Positions 34,509-42,965 of a stretch of DNA of 64,000 nucleotides are shown piece by piece. The stretch comes from Thermodesulfobium sp. 4217-1 (GTDB lineage Bacteria; Thermodesulfobiota; Thermodesulfobiia; Thermodesulfobiales; Thermodesulfobiaceae). A model generated the notes under the pieces. The model did no database searches. It had not been told where the DNA came from and saw only the letters and a list, made by a program, of their open reading frames with translations. Position 1 is the stretch's first letter. Each line of letters starts with the position of its first letter. The stretch covers positions 1-64,000 of the forward strand of contig NZ_JBAGBW010000011.1 of the NCBI RefSeq assembly GCF_039822205.1, in the 5' to 3' direction. The position numbers were made by a program, and so were the translations under genes.

Positions 34509-34556
34509 TCAAAAAATAGTTAGAATGATTAAAACTATGTATTGTAGGTGGAGCAA

Positions 34557-35783
34557 TTGATTAGAATAGACATAAACAGGCTCAGTGACGGTCAAAAATT
34601 GAACTCTCCTGTGCTCGATTCAAGGGGTAGACTGCTTATAGGCGAGGGTATACCATTGAATTCTCAAATGGTCAAGCACCTCAAGGAGTTGGGATTGCAG
34701 TTCATCCCCATTGAGGTATCTGGATATGAAGATATAAACCAGCTCGAAGTGATCTCAAGAAAAGTTGAAATGTTCATGAAAAAAGAAGCTAACGAGATAT
34801 TCAAAGCTGCCAGAAAAACGGCCATTATAAACCCTGAAAGAATTATAAATGCTGTTGATTATGTAATGAACGATATGCTTGCAAAGGGCAAGACGGGAAT
34901 AGTGGTTGACGATCTTAGAACTAATAAGGACTTTATATTTGATCATCTTACAAGGGTGTGCATATATTCAGGCATACTTGGCACCGCTCTGGGGTTAAAC
35001 GATTTAAGACTTAGAACGCTGATGATCACCGCCTATTTGCACGATGTGGGCTTGGCATTGATAGACGACGATGGTGTACTTAGTGGAAGCTATATTACCG
35101 ATACGCCAAGTTACAAGATTAAAGAGCACCCAAAGCTTGGGAGAGATCTGTGCACTAGAGCTGGATTTCCTTCTATAATAAGTCAGTCTCTATATCAACA
35201 TCATGAAAGAATTGATGGAAAGGGTTATCCAAGAGGCTTGCTTGAAAAGGACATAACATTGTACGCAAAGATAATTTCTGTTGTGAACGTTTATGATGCG
35301 CTTACATCACCTTTACCAAAAAGAAAACCCTACTTGCCAAATGAGGCTTTAGAGTTTATTATGGCTTTGAGTAACAGCGCCTTCGATAAAGACATTCTAA
35401 AAGTCTTTTTGAAAAAGGTAGTTCCATATCCACCTGGTACCCTTGTTCTGCTATCTGATAACCAGATCTGTGTGATAAAGGATTGTAATAACGACCTTCC
35501 TCTAAGGCCAATTTTAAAGACTTATGCCTATCTTGATGGTGGACAGGTGAAATATATTGACAACCCATCGACTGTAGATCTTAAAAATAATTTGAATCTA
35601 ACTATTGTTGGGCAGGTGGACAGCGCCGGCAAGATCATCGATTACGAGACCTCATCTATTTCAAGCAATTTAGAAAATATTGACGATGAAGAATTAAAAA
35701 ATGATATTACTAAGAAAATTTCAAATAAAAAGATTGTAAGGTTTAAGAGGAGCGTAAAATTAATTGATAAAAGTAAGCCTTGA
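34557..35783 (+). CDS. HD-GYP domain protein, probable c-di-GMP phosphodiesterase
   Basis: 408 residues. The N-terminal module (GQKLNSPVLDSRGRLLIGEGIPL, about 1-70) is the small domain often placed before HD-GYP. The HD-GYP core has AYLHDVG, then EHPKLGRD, QHHERIDGKGYPRGL and VYDALTS. The C-terminal part (PPGTLVLLSDNQICVI) is a beta-rich tail. Such proteins hydrolyse c-di-GMP or cGAMP with a two- or three-iron centre. The TTG at 34557 is preferred over GTG 34548 because the paralogue downstream starts at the equivalent position and AGGTGGAG lies just before it. The genes overlap by 20 bases. Confidence 0.9.
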   Translation: MIRIDINRLSDGQKLNSPVLDSRGRLLIGEGIPLNSQMVKHLKELGLQFIPIEVSGYEDINQLEVISRKVEMFMKKEANEIFKAARKTAIINPERIINAVDYVMNDMLAKGKTGIVVDDLRTNKDFIFDHLTRVCIYSGILGTALGLNDLRLRTLMITAYLHDVGLALIDDDGVLSGSYITDTPSYKIKEHPKLGRDLCTRAGFPSIISQSLYQHHERIDGKGYPRGLLEKDITLYAKIISVVNVYDALTSPLPKRKPYLPNEALEFIMALSNSAFDKDILKVFLKKVVPYPPGTLVLLSDNQICVIKDCNNDLPLRPILKTYAYLDGGQVKYIDNPSTVDLKNNLNLTIVGQVDSAGKIIDYETSSISSNLENIDDEELKNDITKKISNKKIVRFKRSVKLIDKSKP

Positions 35784-36864
35784 TGAAATAGTTTCTGGAA
35801 ACGAGCTTCAATTTCCTATTTTTGATGGCTTTGGCAGACTGCTTATTGGCAAAGGCGTTGCTATTACTGATAGCATGTTGGATAGGCTGAAAAAATTGGG
35901 CGTCAGAAAAGTCCCAATTGAAGAAGAGGGATATGAGGATATCGAAGAGGTTGACTTAGTCGATCAGAAAAGTGTAATTGAGGCTAACAAAGCCCTAAGA
36001 GATGTTAGTAACGATATAAAGAAAAACAAGATTGCAGATCCAGAAATAATTATGGATGCAGCCGATAAGCTTATTTCAGAGATTTTGAACAAACCAAAGC
36101 TTTCAATAGCTGTAAATGATGTAAGGATATATAGAGATTATTTATTGAGTCATATGACCAGAACTGCAATATTTAGCGCAATACTGGGCACATCTCTTGG
36201 CTACAACGATTATAAATTAAAAACTTTAATGCTTTCTTCATATCTCCATGATATTGGCCTTTTGCTTCTGGAATACCAAGATGAAAACAAGATAGTTTCT
36301 TTTGAGGAACACCCACAATACAAAGATCATCCTACCATTGGAAGAGATGTTGTAAGAAGGTTAGGTTTCTCCTCTGTGGTTGCAAATGCTATTGTGCAGC
36401 ATCATGAAAGGCTTGATGGAACTGGCTTTCCTAACTCAACCAAGATAATAAATGATTATGCCCAAATAATAAGCATAATAAGCTTTTTTGACTCATTAAC
36501 TCAGCCATTTGTTGGTGAAGGTTACTCTCCAAGTGAAGCTTTAGAATTAATTATGGGCAATTCGGGTATAATGTTTGATCAAGATATTGTTAAGATTTTT
36601 GTGAAAAAAGTAATGCCTTATCCACCAGGTACGTTAGTTTTATTGTCTAATGACATTATTTGTGTAGTAAAGGATGTCAACCCAAGTTTTGTGCTGAGAC
36701 CTACGGTAAAAACCTATGGCATCTTTGAAAACAATGAAATTGAAAGATTTGAATTAGATCAGATAATAGAGATAGATCTCGTAAAGGAACTTTCTCTAAC
36801 AATCGTGGGTCAGGTTAACTCTAAAGGTGTACTTAAAAGGTTTACTAATCCCGAATCTTTGTAG
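35764..36864 (+). CDS. HD-GYP paralogue with GFP in place of GYP
   Basis: 366 residues with the same three-part architecture as its upstream neighbour and similarity over the whole length (GNELQFPIFDGFGRLLIGKGVAI; SSYLHDIG; EHPQYKDHPTIGRD; QHHERLDGTGFP; PPGTLVLLSNDIICVV), so the pair arose by tandem duplication. HD residues are kept, but the GYP triplet is GFP, and the segment after it is shortened relative to the first copy. Specificity or activity may have shifted. It overlaps the first gene by 20 bases with a TTG start, so the two are co-translated. Confidence 0.9.
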   Translation: MIKVSLDEIVSGNELQFPIFDGFGRLLIGKGVAITDSMLDRLKKLGVRKVPIEEEGYEDIEEVDLVDQKSVIEANKALRDVSNDIKKNKIADPEIIMDAADKLISEILNKPKLSIAVNDVRIYRDYLLSHMTRTAIFSAILGTSLGYNDYKLKTLMLSSYLHDIGLLLLEYQDENKIVSFEEHPQYKDHPTIGRDVVRRLGFSSVVANAIVQHHERLDGTGFPNSTKIINDYAQIISIISFFDSLTQPFVGEGYSPSEALELIMGNSGIMFDQDIVKIFVKKVMPYPPGTLVLLSNDIICVVKDVNPSFVLRPTVKTYGIFENNEIERFELDQIIEIDLVKELSLTIVGQVNSKGVLKRFTNPESL

Positions 36865-36951
36865 ATCTCTTTTTCTTTTAAAAAAATGATATAATTCACT
36901 ATATATAAAATATACTTATGAGTTATAAAATTTCTATATAAGGTGATAAAT

Positions 36952-38343
36952 TTGTCATATAACAAAAAAATATTTCCTGTGATAATGTGTGCTGGAATTG
37001 GGAAGAGAATGAAATCCAGCTTCCCGAAGGTTATGCATAGCCTATTGGATAAGCCTATGCTGTGGTGGACTGTAAGGTCTTTTAGAGATATATTGAAAAA
37101 TAAACCCATAGCCATAGTTGGCAAAAATAAAGATGTTATTGCAAAATATTTTAACGATACAGATATGGATTTCGTGGTTCAAGATAAACCCCTTGGCACT
37201 GCCCACGCGCTTCTTTGTGCGTATGAAAGTTTAAGAAATATTTCTGATCAGGACTTTTTTCTTGTTATGCCAGGCGATATGCCATTGATAAAACAAGAAA
37301 CCATAGATAATTTAGTAAAGATGTCTGAATCAGATAATGATATTGTTTTTATCACCTGCAAGGTTGATAATCCATCTGGATATGGCAGGATCATAAGAGA
37401 TAGCTTTGGCAAGTTTGTAAGAATTGTTGAAGAGAAAGACGCATCGAATGAAGAGCAAGACATAAAAGAGATTAATGTCGGCATATATATTATTAGAACA
37501 GCATTGCTTAAACTTCTTTACAACATTAAAAATTCAAATGCCCAGGGCGAGTATTATCTTACAGATTTGTTAGAAATTGCCCTTAAAGGAGGATACAAGC
37601 TTGATACATTAGAAACCCTGGATCAAAAAGAGATTTTAGGAGTGAATTCTCAACGCGATCTATTAGCAGCTCAGGCTGAAGCAAAAAATTCTATAATTCA
37701 ATTTCACCTGGAAAATGGAGTTCAAATATTCGATATTTCTTCAACATGGATTGGACCAGAAGTTTCAATAAGCTCTGGCGCAAAAATCATGCCCGGTTCA
37801 ATAATATATGGGAAGAGTGAAATTGGCTCTTCATCGATAGGTCCATTTTCTAATGTAGAGAACTCAAATATTGGAGATAATTCTAATGTGCTATACAGCA
37901 TTATAAAAAATTCTACAATAGGAAACAATGTAAGTATTGGTCCTTTTTCTCATATTAGAGAAAAAACTCTTGTAAAGGACAATATTAGAATTGGGAATTT
38001 TGTCGAACTTAAAAATACAGAAATAGAAAACAATTCAAAAGCGTCTCATCTTTCATATCTTGGGGATACTTCGGTAGGCTCAAATGTAAATATAGGGGCT
38101 GGAACAATAACCTGCAACTATGATGGCTTTGAAAAATATAAAACTACTATTGAGGATAACGTCTTTGTTGGCAGCGATTCAATTTTGGTAGCGCCGGTAA
38201 AACTTTCAAAGGGTTCTATGATTGCAGCTGGCTCTGTTATAACGAGGGATGTTCCCGAAGACTCATTGGGCATTGGCAGATCCTCACAGGTGAATAAAGA
38301 CGGATGGGTAAAGCGCTTCAAGAGCACAAAACTGAAAAAATGA
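36952..38343 (+). CDS. glmU: Bifunctional GlcNAc-1-P uridylyltransferase / GlcN-1-P acetyltransferase GlmU
   Basis: 463 residues making UDP-GlcNAc. The N-terminal uridylyltransferase has VIMCAGIGKRMKSSFPKVMH (usual LAAGxGTRM slightly changed), PLGTAHAL, and VMPGDMPLI. From about residue 245, hexapeptide repeats build the left-handed beta-helix acetyltransferase, with GAGTITCNYDG and the final VNKDGWVKR. TTG 36952 follows AAGGTGA with five bases between. prs lies downstream, a common glmU-prs arrangement. Confidence 0.96.
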   Translation: MSYNKKIFPVIMCAGIGKRMKSSFPKVMHSLLDKPMLWWTVRSFRDILKNKPIAIVGKNKDVIAKYFNDTDMDFVVQDKPLGTAHALLCAYESLRNISDQDFFLVMPGDMPLIKQETIDNLVKMSESDNDIVFITCKVDNPSGYGRIIRDSFGKFVRIVEEKDASNEEQDIKEINVGIYIIRTALLKLLYNIKNSNAQGEYYLTDLLEIALKGGYKLDTLETLDQKEILGVNSQRDLLAAQAEAKNSIIQFHLENGVQIFDISSTWIGPEVSISSGAKIMPGSIIYGKSEIGSSSIGPFSNVENSNIGDNSNVLYSIIKNSTIGNNVSIGPFSHIREKTLVKDNIRIGNFVELKNTEIENNSKASHLSYLGDTSVGSNVNIGAGTITCNYDGFEKYKTTIEDNVFVGSDSILVAPVKLSKGSMIAAGSVITRDVPEDSLGIGRSSQVNKDGWVKRFKSTKLKK

Positions 38344-38398
38344 AAAAATTAATTATACATAAAACTTTTGATTTGGCAAAAGGAAGGAGTAAGCTTTA

Positions 38399-39343
38399 GT
38401 GGACAATTCTTCATATTCGATTTTTTCAGGCTCATCAAATGTAGCCCTGAGTAAAGAGGTTTCAAGTTTTTTGGGAAGAAATCTGGGATCTGTTAATATA
38501 ACCAGGTTTAGTGACGGTGAAATCTATGTTAGGGTGGAAGAGTCAGTTAGAGGCAAGGATATATTTTTAATCCAGTCAACCTCTAGCCCCGTAAACGAAA
38601 GACTTATGGAGCTTCTGATAATGGTAGATGCGTTTAAAAGGGCTTCTGTATCATCTATAAATGTTATTATCCCGTATTTTTGCTATGCAAGACAGGACAG
38701 GAAGGTTAGGGGTAGGGAACCAATTTCTGCGAAACTTGTGGCCAATCTTATCGAACGTGCAGGCGTAGATAGAGTTATAGGCATAGATTTTCATACTGGC
38801 CAAATTCAAGGCTTTTTTGATATATTAGTTGACCATCTCACTGCCATACCAGTATTCGATGCTTATCTTAAGGCAAATCTTGGAGTAGAAAATCTTGTAA
38901 TTGTTTCACCCGATATAGGCGGTGTGGCAAGGGCAAGACTTTTGGCAGAGAGAATGGGTGTCCCCCTTGCAGTGGTGGACAAAAGGAGACCTTTGCCAAA
39001 TCAGGCGGAGGCAGTTAACATAATTGGCGATGTAGTTGGAAAAAGATGCGTAGTAATTGACGATATAATTGATACTGGCGGAACGATGGTTGAGGCTGCT
39101 CACATATTGAAAAAAAATGGCGTAAAAGAAGTATTAGGCGTTGCGACCCATGGCATCTTGTCTGGGCCTGCCATAGAAAGACTTACAAAGTCTGACTTCT
39201 CTCACTTTATAGTTACAAATACAATCTATCATCCTGAAGATTTTTATGGCCCAAAGATCAAGGTCATATCTGTTGCAAGGTTAATAGCAGAATCCATTAA
39301 GAGAATCGCTTTGTCGGAGTCTGTAAGCGAACTTTTTAGATAG
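38399..39343 (+). CDS. prs: Ribose-phosphate pyrophosphokinase
   Basis: A 314-residue PRPP synthetase. FSDGEIYVRVEESVRGKD, PYFCYARQDRKVRGREPISAK, GIDFHTGQIQGFF and the PRPP loop VVIDDIIDTGGTM are all intact. GTG 38399 follows AAGGAAGGAG. The product feeds purine, pyrimidine, histidine and NAD synthesis. Confidence 0.97.
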   Translation: MDNSSYSIFSGSSNVALSKEVSSFLGRNLGSVNITRFSDGEIYVRVEESVRGKDIFLIQSTSSPVNERLMELLIMVDAFKRASVSSINVIIPYFCYARQDRKVRGREPISAKLVANLIERAGVDRVIGIDFHTGQIQGFFDILVDHLTAIPVFDAYLKANLGVENLVIVSPDIGGVARARLLAERMGVPLAVVDKRRPLPNQAEAVNIIGDVVGKRCVVIDDIIDTGGTMVEAAHILKKNGVKEVLGVATHGILSGPAIERLTKSDFSHFIVTNTIYHPEDFYGPKIKVISVARLIAESIKRIALSESVSELFR

Positions 39344-39420
39344 CGAACTTTGTTATTCAGATAGGATTTGATTAGGAAATATAAGCTTTTTTAGATAATA
39401 ATAGTTAAAAGGAGGATGCC

Positions 39421-40338
39421 TTGTATTTAAGACAATTCAAGGTCTTTTTGGTGGCAGCTGAGAGAGAGAGCTTCACTCAGGCTGCAAAAGAACTTTACTT
39501 GACACAACCGGCGGTTTCTTTTCAGATTCAAGCGCTCGAAGATTTTTTTGGAGCTAAGTTATTTAAGAGGACAGGGAGAAAGGTAGAGCTCACTGATGCT
39601 GGGGATACCCTTCTGCCCTATGCAAAAAAGATAATTGATGCTATGGATGAATCGAAAAAAGCTATAGAGCAAGTTGGTGCAGCAAAAACTGGCAAATTAG
39701 TTGTAGGAGCCAGCACGACAATAGGCATATATATCTTGCCCCCTCTTATAGCAATATACCGATCTAAATATCCTCAAACTATAATTTCTATTAGGGTTGA
39801 AAATACTGAGGGTATAGAAGAAGCCCTATTAAGAAAAGATATAGATTTTGGCTTAATAGAAGGATTTGTCAAAAGCTCCTACGTTAAGAGGGAAAAATTT
39901 AGAGATGATGAGCTTGTTTTAATCGTTCCTGCTCATCACCCTTGGTCTGACGTTATCGAATTATCAGATCTTATGATAGAGCCTCTTATTTTGAGAGAAG
40001 AGGGGTCGGGGACCAGGATGGTTTTGGAGGGTGCACTGATGGAAAAAAGTCTTTCAGTTTCCGATCTGAATATAAATATGGTACTGGGTAACACAGAAGC
40101 TATAAAGCATGCAGTTGCTGCTGGGCTTGGGGTTTCTTTTGTTTCAAAGTGTACTATTGGCAAAGAACTTGCGCTGGGTCTTTTAAGGATTGTAAAGGTC
40201 AGGGGTTTTAACTTTATGCGAGAACTTTTCATTATAAGAAGAGAGAATGAGGACCTGTCTCCGTATGCTGAAAGAATTTTAAGATTTTTAAATAAACCTA
40301 CGCCTATTGATAAGACCTTTCCCTCTGTAGAAAAATAG
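39421..40338 (+). CDS. LysR family transcriptional regulator
   Basis: A 305-residue LysR regulator. The winged helix-turn-helix (YLRQFKVFLVAAERESFTQAAKELYLTQPAVSFQI) is at residues 1-60 and a type 2 periplasmic-binding-like effector domain follows (LVVGASTTIGIYILPPLI, EGSGTRM). LysR members of this CysB/CbbR-like subgroup control sulfur, carbon or selenium metabolism in anaerobes; no target is evident because it lies in line with prs and dnaX rather than divergent from a gene. TTG start after AGGAGG. Confidence 0.92.
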   Translation: MYLRQFKVFLVAAERESFTQAAKELYLTQPAVSFQIQALEDFFGAKLFKRTGRKVELTDAGDTLLPYAKKIIDAMDESKKAIEQVGAAKTGKLVVGASTTIGIYILPPLIAIYRSKYPQTIISIRVENTEGIEEALLRKDIDFGLIEGFVKSSYVKREKFRDDELVLIVPAHHPWSDVIELSDLMIEPLILREEGSGTRMVLEGALMEKSLSVSDLNINMVLGNTEAIKHAVAAGLGVSFVSKCTIGKELALGLLRIVKVRGFNFMRELFIIRRENEDLSPYAERILRFLNKPTPIDKTFPSVEK

Positions 40339-40340
40339 TT

Positions 40341-41927
40341 ATGGAAGTATTGTATAGAAAATACAGACCAGTTACCTTTGACGATATGATAGGTCAGGAC
40401 GTCCCAAAAACGGTCCTTGAGAATGCCTCTAAACTAAGCGATCCTCCTCATGCATACCTTTTTGCTGGCATGAGAGGTACGGGAAAAACCACAGCAGCAA
40501 GAATATTTGCAAAGGCTCTTAACTGTACTTCAGAGGGCAAAAAACCCTGTCTTAATTGTGAATCGTGCAAGAGCTTTGCCGAAGGATCTCTTGATTACGT
40601 CGAGATGGACGCTGCAACTCATAGCAGTGTAGATGATGCAAGGTCATTAAGAGAGATGGCTTTAATCTCGCCTATGGCATCAAAATACAGAATATTTGTA
40701 ATAGATGAGGTTCATCGTTTGAGTGCCTCTGCTTTTGATGCTCTTCTAAAGATAATTGAGGAACCGCCTCCATTTTCAATATTTATATTTGCCACAACTG
40801 AGCCGCATAAGGTTCCGAAAACTATTCTTTCCAGGGTGCTTAGGTTGGATTTTTCTCCTGTGAACCCTGAGATCCTTGCAACATATCTTGACAATATAGC
40901 CAAGCGTGAAGGATATAAATTGGAAAGAGGCTTATTTTTGTCTATTGCAAGGAGGGCAGAGGGCTCTGTAAGGGATTCTCTCTCCTTTTTACAGCAGATT
41001 TTTATGTTATTTGAAGGAAAAAGTTTATCAACTAAAGATATATACTCTGTTTTGGGGCTGCCAGATGAAGAGGTTATTTCAAATATGATGAAATTTCTCT
41101 ATGAAGGCGACCTTTCAAGGCTGATTAATCTTATGGATTTTCTAAGGACCTCTTCTTTAAGCCCATTTGCTATTATTGATTCATGGATATATTTTGTATT
41201 ATCAAGAATCGCACTAGATCAGAGACCCTTTGCCTTTATCGATAGGCTTATCGAGGTTAAAAATGATCTAAAATATGATCCTAACCCATTTATGAGATTT
41301 GAAATGGAAGTTTATGCTGTTTTTTCTATTTTAAATGCAAATAAAGAAATTGTTGTTGAAAAAACTCCTGAAATAAAAGACAATCCGAAAAAAATACATA
41401 GTGAAAAAAAGCTTACTAAGACTGTAGAGACTAAAGCCGAACCTACGGTTAACAAAGAACCTATTGTTACAGAAGAACCTGTTGATAATAAAGAATCTAC
41501 TACTGCTGAAAAGGCTGCGGTTACCGAAGAATCTGAAGTTAATAAGAATAACGTGAAAAAAGCTGATTTAAGTATCGAAAAAATTAATGATGCATATTCC
41601 AAAGTTCTTGATGAGCTAAAAAATAACAATCAAACAATGGTGCACGCAAAATATATTGCTGCTAAGCCTATCAGATTTGAGGACAATAAAGTTGTTTTTG
41701 GCTTTTCAAAGAAGGAATCAAAATGGCACAAGGAGCAATTTGATTCTAATGTCAAAGATAGAGAAATGGTAAGGAGCATGCTTTCTAAGGAATTGGGAGT
41801 TGATGTTCAACTTTTAAGCGAATTTATAGAAAAAGAAACAAAAAAGGAGCCGAAAGCAACTTCATCTGGGATAACGTTCCCTGATCTTTTACAACATTTT
41901 AATGCAAAAGAAATAAAGATCGACTAA
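40341..41927 (+). CDS. dnaX: DNA polymerase III gamma/tau subunit
   Basis: A 528-residue clamp-loader ATPase. The Walker A is GMRGTGKTT (about 44-52), the zinc module has Cys-rich CTSEGKKPCLNCESC, Walker B reads FVIDEVHRLS, and sensor motifs follow (ILSRVLRLDF). An acidic/Lys low-complexity linker (about 345-415) joins the ATPase part to a C-terminal tau-type domain. An A-AAA-AAG heptamer at 41405-41411 is positioned to make a shorter gamma form. The next genes, ybaB and recR, form the usual dnaX-ybaB-recR set. Confidence 0.95.
   Translation: MEVLYRKYRPVTFDDMIGQDVPKTVLENASKLSDPPHAYLFAGMRGTGKTTAARIFAKALNCTSEGKKPCLNCESCKSFAEGSLDYVEMDAATHSSVDDARSLREMALISPMASKYRIFVIDEVHRLSASAFDALLKIIEEPPPFSIFIFATTEPHKVPKTILSRVLRLDFSPVNPEILATYLDNIAKREGYKLERGLFLSIARRAEGSVRDSLSFLQQIFMLFEGKSLSTKDIYSVLGLPDEEVISNMMKFLYEGDLSRLINLMDFLRTSSLSPFAIIDSWIYFVLSRIALDQRPFAFIDRLIEVKNDLKYDPNPFMRFEMEVYAVFSILNANKEIVVEKTPEIKDNPKKIHSEKKLTKTVETKAEPTVNKEPIVTEEPVDNKESTTAEKAAVTEESEVNKNNVKKADLSIEKINDAYSKVLDELKNNNQTMVHAKYIAAKPIRFEDNKVVFGFSKKESKWHKEQFDSNVKDREMVRSMLSKELGVDVQLLSEFIEKETKKEPKATSSGITFPDLLQHFNAKEIKID
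41405..41419 (+). other. Candidate programmed -1 frameshift site in dnaX
   Basis: The zero-frame codons GAA AAA AAG contain the heptamer A-AAA-AAG, the one used in E. coli dnaX. After a -1 slip the ribosome reads GCT TAC TAA, stopping at 41417-41419. The product would be about 359 residues: the ATPase and collar domains without the tau-specific C-terminus, exactly the expected gamma form. No strong upstream Shine-Dalgarno-like stimulator is seen and only a weak AACC-TAC-GGTT hairpin lies downstream. Slippage by RNA polymerase on the seven As is an alternative. Confidence 0.6.
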
Positions 41928-41978
41928 ACTGAAATTTTCTAAATATTTTTAATAAATAATTTAAGGAGGGCACATATT

Positions 41979-42257
41979 ATGATGCCAGGAATGAAAAAAG
42001 CTCAACAGATGTTAGAAAAGTTTCAAACAGAACTTGCTGCTTTAGAAGTTGAGTCAAAATCCGGTGGAGATCTCGTTAAAGTAGTTGCTACAGGCGATCA
42101 AAAGATAAAGTCTATAACCCTTGATCCCGCTCTTAAGGAAGAGGATATGGAAACAATAGCCGATCTTGTAATGGTGGCCGTAAACAATGCTCTTGATGAA
42201 GTGAAGACTGTTGGAATGAAAAAGATGCAAGGAATGGGGCTTCCCGGATTGTTTTAA
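41979..42257 (+). CDS. YbaB/EbfC nucleoid-associated protein
   Basis: A 92-residue DNA-binding protein of the YbaB family: an N-terminal helix (MKKAQQMLEKFQTELAALEVE), the central strands VVATGDQKIKSITLDPAL, and a C-terminal helix ending KMQGMGLPGLF. It probably binds DNA as a dimer. Its TAA overlaps the recR ATG (TAATG). Confidence 0.94.
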   Translation: MMPGMKKAQQMLEKFQTELAALEVESKSGGDLVKVVATGDQKIKSITLDPALKEEDMETIADLVMVAVNNALDEVKTVGMKKMQGMGLPGLF

Positions 42258-42868
42258 TGAAATACCCCAAATCTTTAAGCGATTTGTCTCATGAGCTTTC
42301 CCTTCTTCCCGGAATTGGGCCAAGACTCGCTTTAAGGTTGTCTTTTTTTATTTCACAAAGGGATAATAAAGAGAATCTTGCACTTATTGATGCTTTGCAC
42401 AATCTAAAGCATATAAAAAGATGCTCTCAGTGCAATGCCCTTACTGAGCGCGATCCTTGTGATATATGTTCGGATCCCTCAAGAGACGATGAAATTTTGT
42501 GTATTGTATCAGATGTTAGAGACCTTTGGAAGATTGAGTCATCCAAGTCCTATAACGGTAGATATTTTGTCCTAAACAGTTTGATTATACCTTTAGAGGG
42601 CATAGACCCTGAGAGGGCTGGCATGACCAGTCTTTTCAGCTTAATAGTGGAAAAAAGACCTAAAGAAGTTATTATAGCTTTTGATTTCAGCCTTGAGGGG
42701 CAAACTACAGCACTCTATATTCAGGAGAGTCTCTCTAGTCGGCAAGAGCAGTTAGGTTACTTGCCCCAATTAACGCGCCTTGCAGTAGGTCTCTCTATGG
42801 GTGACAACATAGATAATACAGATGAGTTCACTATTGGGCAGGCAATATTACATAGGCAAAAGATATAA
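42257..42868 (+). CDS. recR: Recombination protein RecR
   Basis: A 203-residue RecFOR-pathway protein. The helix-hairpin-helix LSLLPGIGPRLALRLSFF, the four-cysteine zinc module (CSQCNALTERDPCDIC), and the Toprim domain (LCIVSDVRDLWKIE, then the EVIIAFDFSLEGQTTA acidic motif) are present. It helps load RecA on gapped DNA. Coupled to ybaB. Confidence 0.96.
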   Translation: MKYPKSLSDLSHELSLLPGIGPRLALRLSFFISQRDNKENLALIDALHNLKHIKRCSQCNALTERDPCDICSDPSRDDEILCIVSDVRDLWKIESSKSYNGRYFVLNSLIIPLEGIDPERAGMTSLFSLIVEKRPKEVIIAFDFSLEGQTTALYIQESLSSRQEQLGYLPQLTRLAVGLSMGDNIDNTDEFTIGQAILHRQKI

Positions 42869-42965
42869 TATTTATGGAGTTAAAAAGATATTATGGTTTT
42901 AAAACAAAACATCTTTATTAATTCTTTATTATGCAAGACTAAATTGTTTAGAATTTATTTTTCGT

